Source: Pseudaquabacterium inlustre (GTDB taxonomy: Bacteria; Pseudomonadota; Gammaproteobacteria; Burkholderiales; Burkholderiaceae_C). Taken from it: 64,000 nt of DNA. This document shows, in pieces, positions 1 to 8,476 of this stretch (its first letter is position 1; each line of letters starts with the position of its first letter). The notes beneath the pieces are model-generated. The model worked only from the letters and a program-made list of their open reading frames with translations, did no database searches and had not been told where the DNA came from. Made by a program: the position numbers and the translations under genes. The stretch covers positions 372,001-436,000 of the forward strand of contig NZ_JBBUTH010000009.1 of assembly GCF_038066595.1 (NCBI RefSeq). Reading direction: 5' to 3'.

Positions 1-1587
1 CTGGCCGGCAGCGGCGGGCGCTGCATCCGCCAGAGCACGTTCACGCTGCCGTCGCCGCGCCCCGGTGAGCCGCGACGCGTGTGCGCCTACCTGGTGGACG
101 AGACCCGGCAGAAGCGCCTGGAGGCCTCGATCGCCGCCACCAAGGACCGCCTGTTGCTGGCGGTGGAATCGGCCCAGCTCGGCACCTTCGACCTCGACCT
201 GCGCACCGGCATCGGCAGCATCAATGCCCGCCTGGCCGAGATCATCGGCCACCGGCTGGAGGACTACGAATACACGCCCTGGGGCTGGCTGGAGCGCGTG
301 CACCCGCTCGACCGGCACTACCTCGACACCATGCGCAGCCAGCTGGCCGCGCTGGGCGACGGCAAGCAGTCGGTGGCCTACCGCGTGCGCCACAGCGACG
401 GGCACTACGTGTGGGTGCAGAGCTACAGCAAGGTGGCCGAGCGCGATGCCGCCGGCATGCCGCAGCGCGTGGTGGGCACGCTGATGGACGTGACGGCGCA
501 GAAGCACGACGAGCTCAAGCGCCAGCGCCAGCGCCAGCTGCTGGATGCGCTGAACGACGTGCAGGCCAGCTTCCTGCTGAACCAGGACATGCGTGCGGCC
601 AGCAAGCGCCTGCTGGACCCGCTGTTGGCGATGAACGAGAGCCTGTTCGGCTTCATCGGCATCCTGCGCAAAGGGCCGGACGGCCAGCGCAGCCTGGTGC
701 TGCCGGCCGTGTCCGACCTGGCCTGGGACGCCGCCACGCGCGGCCGCATGGCCATGCTGGAGCGCCAGGGCCGAGACCTGCACTTCGACAACTTCGACAA
801 CCTGTTCGGCCACGTGATCACGCACGAGACCGTGGTGCGCAGCGCGCCCGACGCGCCGCACCCGGCCGCGCGCGGGCTGCCGCCGGGGCACCCACCGCTC
901 TCCACCTTCCTGGGCATGCCCATCGTCTTCGACGGCCAGGTCACCGGCATGATCGGCCTGGCCAACCGCCCGGGTGGCTACGACGACGAGTTGGTGGCCC
1001 TGCTGACGCCGCTGACCACGACGCTGGGCGCGCTGATCCGCGCCCGCGAACTGGACGAGGCGCGCCGCAATGCCGAGGCCGAGTTGCAGCGCCTGGCCGT
1101 GGCCGACGGCCTGACCGGCCTGCTCAACCGCCGCGCCTTCATGGCCGCGCTGCAGGACACGCTGGAACGCTGCCACCGCGGCGACGGCCCGTGCACGCTG
1201 GCCATGCTGGACCTGGACCACTTCAAGCAGGTCAACGACCGCCACGGCCACCCGGCCGGCGACGAGGTGCTGCGCCACTTCGCCGAGGCCTTGCGCGGCG
1301 TGGCGCGCGAGGTGGACATCGCCGGCCGCCTGGGCGGCGAGGAGTTCGCGCTGCTGCTGCACGGCGTGGATGTGACCCAGGCGCTGGTGCCGCTGGAGCG
1401 CCTGCGCGCCAGCCTGGCGGCCCATCCGGTGCCCTGGGACGGCCAGCAGATCACCGTGACCGTGAGCATCGGCACGGCCGTGGTGCCCGAGCGAGGGGCT
1501 TCGATCCAGACCTGGCTGGCCGCCGCCGACCGTGCGCTGTACGCCGCCAAGCAGGGCGGGCGCGACCGCATCCACCCGGCCGACTGA
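1..1587 (+). CDS. PAS-GAF-GGDEF diguanylate cyclase, 5' truncated
   Basis: The reading frame is open from base 1, so the gene begins before the window; a GTG at 79 is internal rather than a convincing start. It would make cyclic di-GMP from two GTP. A PAS_3-like sensor segment (about 140-510) is followed by a GAF-like region (about 540-1050) and a complete GGDEF domain (about 1090-1575). The active-site GGEEF lies at 1333-1347, and an RxxD inhibitory site sits exactly five residues before it, so product inhibition is probably kept. The input domains are cytosolic; any membrane segment would be upstream. It converges on the receiver and hybrid-kinase pair, which suggests but does not prove a shared signalling function. 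Confidence 0.9.
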   Translation: MAGSGGRCIRQSTFTLPSPRPGEPRRVCAYLVDETRQKRLEASIAATKDRLLLAVESAQLGTFDLDLRTGIGSINARLAEIIGHRLEDYEYTPWGWLERVHPLDRHYLDTMRSQLAALGDGKQSVAYRVRHSDGHYVWVQSYSKVAERDAAGMPQRVVGTLMDVTAQKHDELKRQRQRQLLDALNDVQASFLLNQDMRAASKRLLDPLLAMNESLFGFIGILRKGPDGQRSLVLPAVSDLAWDAATRGRMAMLERQGRDLHFDNFDNLFGHVITHETVVRSAPDAPHPAARGLPPGHPPLSTFLGMPIVFDGQVTGMIGLANRPGGYDDELVALLTPLTTTLGALIRARELDEARRNAEAELQRLAVADGLTGLLNRRAFMAALQDTLERCHRGDGPCTLAMLDLDHFKQVNDRHGHPAGDEVLRHFAEALRGVAREVDIAGRLGGEEFALLLHGVDVTQALVPLERLRASLAAHPVPWDGQQITVTVSIGTAVVPERGASIQTWLAAADRALYAAKQGGRDRIHPAD

Positions 1588-1608
1588 GCGCCGGCACCGG
1601 CATCGCCG

Positions 1609-2001
1609 TCAGCGCAGCCAGGCCCGCACCTGGCCGACGAACTGGTCGATCTCGATCGGCTTGGTAATGCAGCCGTTGCAGCCCGCGGCCAGTGCCGCCT
1701 CGCGCTCGCGCGGCAGCGCCAGCGCGGTGAAGGCCACCAGCGGCAGCGTGGCCGTGGCCGGCGCGCGCCGCAGCAGCGCCGCCAGCGCAAAGCCGTCCAT
1801 GCCGGGCATGGCCAGGTCGAGCAGCATCACATCGGGCACGCGCAGCGACAGCTGGGCCAGCGCCGCCACCGCGCCGTCGGCCTCGATCACCTCGAAGCCG
1901 TCGCCGGCCAGCAGATGGGCCGCCAACTCGCGGTTCAGCGCGTTGTCATCGACGATCAGGCAGCAGGGCATGGGGGCGGACGGTACGGCGGGCGCGGCCA
2001 T
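1609..2001 (-). CDS. Single-domain response regulator (REC)
   Basis: A 130-residue protein that is a receiver domain and nothing else. The acidic pair is D18/D19, the phospho-acceptor is D62 in a LLDLAMPGMDG context, and T92 and K114 complete the active site. There is no DNA-binding or enzymatic output domain, so it probably acts by protein contact or as a phosphotransfer intermediate. The ATG at 2001 was chosen because it lies one base after the stop codon of the hybrid kinase, which implies translational coupling. It is the natural partner of that kinase. Confidence 0.88.
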   Translation of the reverse strand: MAAPAVPSAPMPCCLIVDDNALNRELAAHLLAGDGFEVIEADGAVAALAQLSLRVPDVMLLDLAMPGMDGFALAALLRRAPATATLPLVAFTALALPREREAALAAGCNGCITKPIEIDQFVGQVRAWLR

Positions 2002-2002
2002 G

Positions 2003-4369
2003 TCAGCGCGGCGGCGCCGGCGTGGCGTCGGCCTGCTGCGCGCGCGCCGCGGCGGCGGGCAGGCGCTGTGCCAGCACGCGGCGCAGCTGCGCCGCCCAGC
2101 TGGTGACGGTGCCGCCACCCTTGGCCACGATGGCGGTGGCCGAGCGCGCCAGCAGCGCATGCTCGGCCTCGGACAGCAGGGCCGCCGTCCACACGAACAC
2201 CGGCAGGTCGCGCGCCAGCGGCAGCGACTGCAGCGCATCCAGCAGCGTGAAGCCGTCGATGCCGGGCAGCATCAGGTCGAGCACCATCGCATCGGCGCGC
2301 CCCTCGCGCAGGCAGGCCAGCGCCTCGTTGCCGTCCAGCGCCGCCTGCACCTGCAGGCCGGCGGCCTCCAGTTCGGTGCGCAGCAGCTCCTGGGCCAGCG
2401 GGTCGTCGTCCACCACCAGCACCCGCCGCGCCTGCGGCACAAGGCCGCGCAGGCGCGTGGTCAGGCCGGCCAGCTCACCGGGGCGCAGCGGCTTGAACAG
2501 CACGTCGGCCACACCCAGCAGCGCCGCACCGCGGCCCTCCTCGGCCGGCAGGCTGACGCCCAACACCGGCACGCTGCCCTGCGTGGGCCAGTGCGGCGGC
2601 CCGCCGCGCAGGTCGGACAGCAGCGACAGCGCCGGCTCGTCGGGCAGGGCCAGGCCCAGGGTCATGGCGTGCACCGGGTCGCCACGCCACAGCGCGCGCG
2701 CGGTGGCGGCGTTGGCGGCCCCCTGCACCTGCCAGCCCTGTGGACCCAGCACGCGGTGCAGCTCGGTGCGCGTGGCCAGGTCGGGCTCCACGGCCATCAG
2801 CCTCAGCGGCGCCGAGGCCCCATCGACGGCGGTGTCGCCGATGCCGCGGGTGTCGCAGGGCAGCCGCACATGGAACACGCTGCCCGCGCCCAGCCGGCTG
2901 CGCACGCCCACCTGGCCGCCCTGGGCCTCGACGATGCGTCGCGTCAGCGCCAGACCCAGGCCGGTGCCCTCGTGGGCACGGCCCTGCTGGCCCTCGATCT
3001 GCTGGAACTCGACGAACAGCCGCGGCAGGTCGGCCTCGGCGATGCCCACGCCGGTGTCATGCACCTCCAGCCGCCACCAGCCCGGCACATCGCCGCACAG
3101 GTGCACCGACACGCGCCCACCGCCCGGGGTGAACTTCAGTGCGTTGGACAGCAGGTTGAACAGCACCTGCTTGAGCCGCGCCGCATCCAGCATCACCTGG
3201 GCGGGGGCATCGTCGCGCAGCACCTCGGGCACCAGCTGCAACTGCACGCCCCGGCGCCGGGCCTCGGGCTGCATCAGCTCGATGACGTGGCGCACCAGCT
3301 CCTGCGGCGACAGCGGCTCGGGCGCGAACACCAGCTTGCCGGCCTCGACCTTGGACAGGTCGAGCACGTCGTTGATCAGCTGCAGCAGGTGCCGGCCGCT
3401 GCTGGCGATGTGGCCCAGAAAGCGCGCGTGCTTGGGCGAATCCGGCGGCACCGAGCCGCCGCGCAGCAGGTCGGCAAAGCCGATCACCGCGTTCAGCGGC
3501 GTGCGCAGCTCGTGCGACATGCTGGCCAGGAAGCGGCTCTTCATCTGCGCGGCGCGGTGCACCTCGCGGTTCTCCTGCTCCAGCCGCTCGAGCCGGCGCT
3601 GCGGGCCGATGTCGCGCGCCACCTTGGACGCGCCGACGATGCGGCCGTCGCGGTCGCGGATCGGCGACACGGTGACCGACACCTCCACCAGCGTGCCGTC
3701 GCGCCGGCGCCGCACGGTGTCGAAGGGCGTGACGCGCTCGCCGCGCCCGATGGTGGCCAGGATGCGCAGTTCCTCGGCATGGCGGTCGTCGGGGATCAGG
3801 CGCAGCACGCTGGCGCCCAGCATCTCGTCGCGGCGCCAGCCGAACAGGCTTTCGGCGGCCGCATTCCAGCTGGTCACCGTGCCGTCCAGGTTCTTGCCCA
3901 CCACGGCGTCGAAGGACGATTCGACGATGGCCGCCAGCGCCTGCGCCTGCAGCGTGGCTTCGTCGTGCAGGCGCTGGTCGCGCAGGATCAGCGTGACCGG
4001 TCCGTCATCCGTCCCCAGCCCGGCCACCGCGTGCAGCGACAGCGACACCGCCTCGCCACGGGCATTGATGAATCGGCAGTGTGTGCCGTCGGCCGGCAGC
4101 CCGGTGCCATCGGGCAGGCCCAGCAACGGCGCCAGCAGCTGGCCCTGCAGTCCGCCGACCGTCGCCCCGAGCATGCGGCAGGCCATCGCGTCCAGCGACA
4201 GCAGCAGCCCCTGACGGTCCAGCACGACCAGACCGGCGTCCAGCACCGCCAGCGCGGCGCCGAGCATGGCGTTGTCAGCGGCGGCGCCCGACGTCGCCAC
4301 AGCCGGTGCGGCCGACAGCGCGGCGCCGGCCTGGGTGGGGGAAAGCGGCGGTGTGGAGAGCACGGACAT
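2003..4369 (-). CDS. Hybrid sensor histidine kinase with two receiver domains
   Basis: A 788-residue cytoplasmic kinase with no convincing membrane segment. Order: a weak PAS (about 35-130), a clear PAS/PAC (about 145-262), HisKA with phospho-acceptor H286 in a MSHELRTPLNAVIGF context, HATPase_c (about 390-515) with N box SNALKF and G boxes DTGVGI and GTGLGLAL, then two receivers (about 530-640 and 650-765). The second receiver has VVDDD and VLDLMLPGIDG and looks active. The first has lost the acidic pair and has glycine where the phospho-Asp should be (MTLGLALPDE), so it is a pseudo-receiver. The cognate REC protein starts one base after its stop. Confidence 0.9.
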   Translation of the reverse strand: MSVLSTPPLSPTQAGAALSAAPAVATSGAAADNAMLGAALAVLDAGLVVLDRQGLLLSLDAMACRMLGATVGGLQGQLLAPLLGLPDGTGLPADGTHCRFINARGEAVSLSLHAVAGLGTDDGPVTLILRDQRLHDEATLQAQALAAIVESSFDAVVGKNLDGTVTSWNAAAESLFGWRRDEMLGASVLRLIPDDRHAEELRILATIGRGERVTPFDTVRRRRDGTLVEVSVTVSPIRDRDGRIVGASKVARDIGPQRRLERLEQENREVHRAAQMKSRFLASMSHELRTPLNAVIGFADLLRGGSVPPDSPKHARFLGHIASSGRHLLQLINDVLDLSKVEAGKLVFAPEPLSPQELVRHVIELMQPEARRRGVQLQLVPEVLRDDAPAQVMLDAARLKQVLFNLLSNALKFTPGGGRVSVHLCGDVPGWWRLEVHDTGVGIAEADLPRLFVEFQQIEGQQGRAHEGTGLGLALTRRIVEAQGGQVGVRSRLGAGSVFHVRLPCDTRGIGDTAVDGASAPLRLMAVEPDLATRTELHRVLGPQGWQVQGAANAATARALWRGDPVHAMTLGLALPDEPALSLLSDLRGGPPHWPTQGSVPVLGVSLPAEEGRGAALLGVADVLFKPLRPGELAGLTTRLRGLVPQARRVLVVDDDPLAQELLRTELEAAGLQVQAALDGNEALACLREGRADAMVLDLMLPGIDGFTLLDALQSLPLARDLPVFVWTAALLSEAEHALLARSATAIVAKGGGTVTSWAAQLRRVLAQRLPAAAARAQQADATPAPPR

Positions 4370-4840
4370 GAGGGCACGCGTGGCGTCTGCCCGGACACGC
4401 CAGGACAGGACAACGCCTGAAGCACAAGTTACAAACGATTGTATTCAGGGCATTTCGTGAGGTTTCAGCGTTTACCCTCGGTTCAGGCTGCGCCCCCCCG
4501 AGGTGGTGTGTCAACCCGCGATCGTGGGCCCCAACGCCAAAGGCTCGTGACATTTCTCCTCGACCAATTCGGTTTTATCACTTGAGCCGGATCAGCAGGC
4601 TTGAATCTGCCCATTTCTCCGCATACCGGCGGCGCGCACGGCAGTCAAATGCGCTTCGCTCTCGACGCCAAGACGAGCAGCCGCCGGTGACGTCCCCTGC
4701 TGTACGGAACGACTCCCGGCCCGCTGTCCGCCGCGGCACGTGCAGTACCCCCATTTCTCGAGAGTCGGCAATCCGGCCGTCCCGGATGTGCGCGACAGAA
4801 GTGCCCAGCCCCGCGCTCGTCGCCCCGAGGAGGTACTCCC
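4370..4840. other. Divergent intergenic region, hybrid kinase / chemosensory cluster
   Basis: This 471-base stretch separates the divergent starts of the hybrid kinase and the first chemoreceptor and must carry promoters for both. Its kinase-proximal part is less GC-rich than its surroundings. A TACAAT box for the minus strand is visible. No sigma28 flagellar consensus or sigma54 -24/-12 pair was found by eye. No plausible small gene was recognised. Confidence 0.6.
4438..4443 (-). promoter_or_regulatory. Candidate -10 box (TACAAT) for the hybrid kinase
   Basis: Read on the minus strand the sequence is TACAAT, close to the sigma70 consensus and standing out in a GC-rich background. It would place the transcript start about 60 bases before the kinase ATG. 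No good -35 hexamer is present at 16-18 bases, so this is tentative. Confidence 0.35.
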
Positions 4841-6766
4841 ATGTCTTTGGTGATGAAGAACCGCGGCCCCGCCGCTGAAGCGGCCGAACCCGTGGTGGCC
4901 AAGGGTCTGACCAAGACCATGACCCGCGACGCCGAAGCCAACCGCAAGCGCGCACGCACCCTGGCCAAGCAGCAGCAGGCCGCCGAGCGCGTGGCCAGCG
5001 CGTCCAGCCAGCTGTCGGCCGGCATCAACGAGGCCGCCTCGGCCGCCGAGGAACTCAAGCGCGCGGCCGACCAGATCGCCAGCGGTGCCGAGGAAGCCTC
5101 GGGCGCCGCGCAGGAATCGCTGGCCGCCGTGACCCAGGTGGTCGGCGCCATCACCCGTCAGCTCAATTCGGCCAATGTGGCCCAAGCCAAGGCCGAGGGC
5201 ATGCAGACCCTGGCCGGCCGCATCAACCACGAGGTGCAGGCCACGGTCAGCAACGTGGGCGTGGCCGCCAAGCGCCAGGCCGAGAGCGTGAAGATGGTGG
5301 CCGAGCTCGAGCGTCAGGCGGCCAACATCGGCGACATCGTCAAGGCCGTGGCCCGCATCGCCGACCAGACCAACCTGCTGGCGCTGAACGCCGCCATCGA
5401 GGCCGCCCGTGCTGGCCAGCATGGCAAAGGCTTTGCCGTGGTGGCCGACGAGGTGCGCACGCTGGCCGAGACCAGCGAGAAGAGCGCCAAGCAGATCCAG
5501 GATCTGGTGGGCCAGATCCAGAGCGAGGTCAAGAGCATCGCCACCGGCATCAACGACGCCGCCGACACCATCCAGGCCGAGGTGGAAAAGAGCGACGTCA
5601 TCCTGAAGCAGCTGGAGCAGATCCGAAGCGACGCCGCCGCCATCGTGGCCGGCGCCGCCGAGATCGCCTCGGCCGCGCAGCAGGGCCAGGTGGCCGCCCA
5701 GCAGGCGCTCAAGGGCAGCGAACAGATCGCCGCAGCCGCAGCCGAACAGAGCTCGGCCGCCGAAGAGGCGGCCAAGACCGTGCAGGAGCAAAGCGCCGCA
5801 CTGGCCGAGTGCGAGCAGACCGCGCAGAACCTCAGCGACCTGGCCGATGACCTGAAGAACAGCACCGACATCTCCAAGAGCGCCGAGGAGGTGGCCTCCT
5901 CCGCCGAGGAGCTGAGCAGCGCCGTCAACGAGATCAACCGCTCGGCCGCGCAGATCATGACCGCGCTGGACCAGATCCGCCGCGGCTCGCAGCAGCAGGC
6001 CGCCGCCGCCACCGAGTCGGCCGCCGCCGTGGCCCAGATCGAGAAGGGTGCCCAGGTGGCCGAGCAGCGTGCCGCCCTCGGCCGCGAGAAGGCCGGCGCC
6101 ATCAAGGCGCTGATGAGCGAGAACAAGGCCCACATCGACAGCCTGGTGGCCAGCATCTCCAATGGCGTGGACTCCACCCGCACCAGCGCCCAGCAGATCA
6201 AGGAGCTGGAATTGGTGAGCCGCCGCATCGACAAGATCGTCGATGCCATCACCCAGGTCAGCATCCAGACCAACATGCTGGCGGTCAACGGCAGCATCGA
6301 GGCCGCGCGTGCCGGTGAATACGGCAAGGGCTTCGTGGTCGTGGCCACCGACATCCGCAACCTGGCCCACGATTCAGCCGAGAACGCCGACCGCATCAAG
6401 GACCTGGTCAAGGGCATCCAGGACCAGATCGGCGCCGTGGGCCGCGACCTGGGCGAGATCATGAGCTCGGCGCTGACCGAGGTGGAGAAGGCCAAGACCA
6501 TCACCGCCAACCTGCTGAGCATGGAAGCCGACATCGACTCGGTCGAGAAGGGCAACATCGAATCGGTGAACGCCTCGCAGGAGATCGTCACCGCCATCGG
6601 CCAGGTGAAGGTGGGCGTGGACCAGGTCAGCTCGGCCGCGCAGCAGGCCGAGAAGGCCGCCGAGCAGGCTGCCGCCGCCGCCAAGCAGCAGGCCCAGGGC
6701 GCCGAGGAGCTGAGCGCCGCCATCGAGGAGATCGCGTCGCTGGCCGACGAACTGCAGAGCAACTGA
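4841..6766 (+). CDS. Soluble chemoreceptor with two tandem signalling hairpins
   Basis: A 641-residue, Ala/Gln/Glu-rich coiled-coil protein with no signal peptide, no membrane segment and no recognisable ligand domain. It carries two complete MCP hairpin tips: QTNLLALNAAIEAARAG at 176-192 and QTNMLAVNGSIEAARAG at 476-492, exactly 300 residues apart. Each tip is flanked by about 135-140 residues of helix on either side, so two full hairpins are joined by a short linker near residues 326-350. One chain could fold like a receptor dimer. The start has GAGGAGG seven bases upstream. It leads the cluster and lies 44 bases before the triple CheW, its expected adaptor. Confidence 0.9.
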   Translation: MSLVMKNRGPAAEAAEPVVAKGLTKTMTRDAEANRKRARTLAKQQQAAERVASASSQLSAGINEAASAAEELKRAADQIASGAEEASGAAQESLAAVTQVVGAITRQLNSANVAQAKAEGMQTLAGRINHEVQATVSNVGVAAKRQAESVKMVAELERQAANIGDIVKAVARIADQTNLLALNAAIEAARAGQHGKGFAVVADEVRTLAETSEKSAKQIQDLVGQIQSEVKSIATGINDAADTIQAEVEKSDVILKQLEQIRSDAAAIVAGAAEIASAAQQGQVAAQQALKGSEQIAAAAAEQSSAAEEAAKTVQEQSAALAECEQTAQNLSDLADDLKNSTDISKSAEEVASSAEELSSAVNEINRSAAQIMTALDQIRRGSQQQAAAATESAAAVAQIEKGAQVAEQRAALGREKAGAIKALMSENKAHIDSLVASISNGVDSTRTSAQQIKELELVSRRIDKIVDAITQVSIQTNMLAVNGSIEAARAGEYGKGFVVVATDIRNLAHDSAENADRIKDLVKGIQDQIGAVGRDLGEIMSSALTEVEKAKTITANLLSMEADIDSVEKGNIESVNASQEIVTAIGQVKVGVDQVSSAAQQAEKAAEQAAAAAKQQAQGAEELSAAIEEIASLADELQSN

Positions 6767-6810
6767 GCCGCTCGCCCGCCCTCCCCTCAACCCTGTGAAG
6801 GAGGTGTGCC

Positions 6811-8442
6811 GTGAGCGACACCCTAGAAGCGCCTGAACGCGTGTCGGCGGCCGATGCCGCCGCCAACGCAGCGCAGGACAACCAGTTCGTCACCTTCAGC
6901 GTCTCGGGCGAGATGTTCGCCGTGCCGATGGCACCGGTGCAGGAGATCATCCGCGTGCCCGAGGTGGCGCGGCTGCCGCTGGCGCCTCCGGCGCTGGACG
7001 GCCTGGCCAACCTGCGCGGCCGCGTGCTGCCGATCATGAACCTGCGCCGCCTGTTCAACACCGACGAGCGCGAGCACGACGACTCGACCCGCGCGCTGGT
7101 GATCAACCTGGGCCAGCCGCTGGGCTTCGTGGTCGACCGTGTGGCCAGCGTTCTGAGCGTGGAGCCTGGCGAGATCGAGGCCGCGAATGCCATCCAGAGC
7201 ATCGTGCAGGCCGAGTACCTCACCGGCGTGATCAATCGAGCCGGCGCCGACGGCAGCCGCCAGCTGATGCTGGTGCTGGACTTCCAGCGCCTGGTCGACG
7301 ACCAGTTCGCCGGCATGGCCACCACCGGTTCGGTGGGCACCGGCAGCCTGGGCCAGGAGCCGCGCAAGGACGGCCTCGCCGATGGCGTGGTCAGCGACGA
7401 ACTGCGCCTGGTCAGCTTCACGGTCTGCGAGCAGGAGTACGCGATCGACATCGTCGACGTGCAGGAGATCGTGCAGTTGCCCTCGCAGATCACGGCCGTG
7501 CCGAACACGCCGCACCATGTGCTGGGCCTGATCTCGCTGCGCCGGCGCCTGCTGCCGCTGGTCAGCCTGCGCAGCCTGTTCGGCCTGGCCCGTGCCGAAC
7601 TGGACGAGCACCACCGCATCGTCGTGGTGTCGGTGCCGGGTGGCGGCCAGGTGGGCCTGGTGACGGATTCGGTCAAGGAAGTGCTGAGCGTGCCGCGCTC
7701 GCAGGCCGACCCGATGCCCGGCGCGCTGTCGCGCGACGGCTCGCTGCAGGAGTTCGAGTCGATCTGCCGGCTCGACAACGGCAAGCGCCTGGTCTCCATC
7801 ATCGCCACCGACCGCCTGCTGGGCATGCAGGCCATCCGTGACGCGGTGAACGCGGTGGGCGACGCCACCGCCCCGTCCCAAGCCCGACAGGAGGATGCCG
7901 AGATGGCCCACCAAGCACAGCGCCAGCCCGCCAGCGACGACGACACCCAGGTGGTGATCTTCCGCCTGGGTGCCGAGGAATTCGGTGTGCCCATCATGAG
8001 CGTGCAGGAGATCGTGCGCGTGCCCGAGGTGCTGACCCGCGTGCCCAAGACACCGCGCTTCGTCGAGGGTGTGATCAACCTGCGCGGCACGGTGCTGCCG
8101 GTCATCGACCAGCGCACCCGCCTGGGCATGGAAGCGATCGAGCGCAACGACCGCCAGCGCATCATGGTCTACACGCTGGGCGGGCTGCGCACCGGCTTCA
8201 TCGTCGACAGCGTGGCCGAGGTGCTGCGCATCGGCCGCGGCCACATCGAGCCGGCGCCCGAGCTCAGCGACGAGCAGGGCCGCCTGATCACCGAGGTGGC
8301 CAAGCTCGACGGCGACAAGCGCCTGGTGATGCTGATCGACCCGAGCCAGCTGCTGGGCGCCCGCGAGCGCAGCGCGATGGAAGGCTTTGCCGGCGGCGCC
8401 GCCGACGACGACCGCGATCTGCCGCTGGCGCGCGCCGCCTGA
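6811..8442 (+). CDS. cheW: Triple-domain CheW adaptor
   Basis: CheW couples receptors to the CheA kinase. Usual CheW is about 160 residues; this protein has 543 and contains three CheW domains at about 25-165, 197-345 and 378-518, separated by short acidic linkers. Each repeats the pattern of QEI-VP, hydrophobic strands and a LRG-LP turn. Domains 1 and 3 keep NLRG (67-70 and 423-426). Domain 2 has SLRR instead, so its binding surface may differ. The start is GTG with AAGGAGG seven bases upstream. It sits between the double-hairpin receptor and cheB. Confidence 0.93.
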   Translation: MSDTLEAPERVSAADAAANAAQDNQFVTFSVSGEMFAVPMAPVQEIIRVPEVARLPLAPPALDGLANLRGRVLPIMNLRRLFNTDEREHDDSTRALVINLGQPLGFVVDRVASVLSVEPGEIEAANAIQSIVQAEYLTGVINRAGADGSRQLMLVLDFQRLVDDQFAGMATTGSVGTGSLGQEPRKDGLADGVVSDELRLVSFTVCEQEYAIDIVDVQEIVQLPSQITAVPNTPHHVLGLISLRRRLLPLVSLRSLFGLARAELDEHHRIVVVSVPGGGQVGLVTDSVKEVLSVPRSQADPMPGALSRDGSLQEFESICRLDNGKRLVSIIATDRLLGMQAIRDAVNAVGDATAPSQARQEDAEMAHQAQRQPASDDDTQVVIFRLGAEEFGVPIMSVQEIVRVPEVLTRVPKTPRFVEGVINLRGTVLPVIDQRTRLGMEAIERNDRQRIMVYTLGGLRTGFIVDSVAEVLRIGRGHIEPAPELSDEQGRLITEVAKLDGDKRLVMLIDPSQLLGARERSAMEGFAGGAADDDRDLPLARAA

Positions 8443-8476
8443 GGCCATTGACCCTGGACCACGGAGGAACGTGAAC

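Noticed and set aside
1532..4420. Long plus-strand frame over the hybrid kinase
   Set aside because: The translation is repetitive His/Gln/Ala/Arg sequence complementary to a complete kinase; no start signal or domain.
4370..4840. A flagellar sigma28 or sigma54 promoter for the chemosensory cluster
   Set aside because: Neither consensus was found by eye in the intergenic region.
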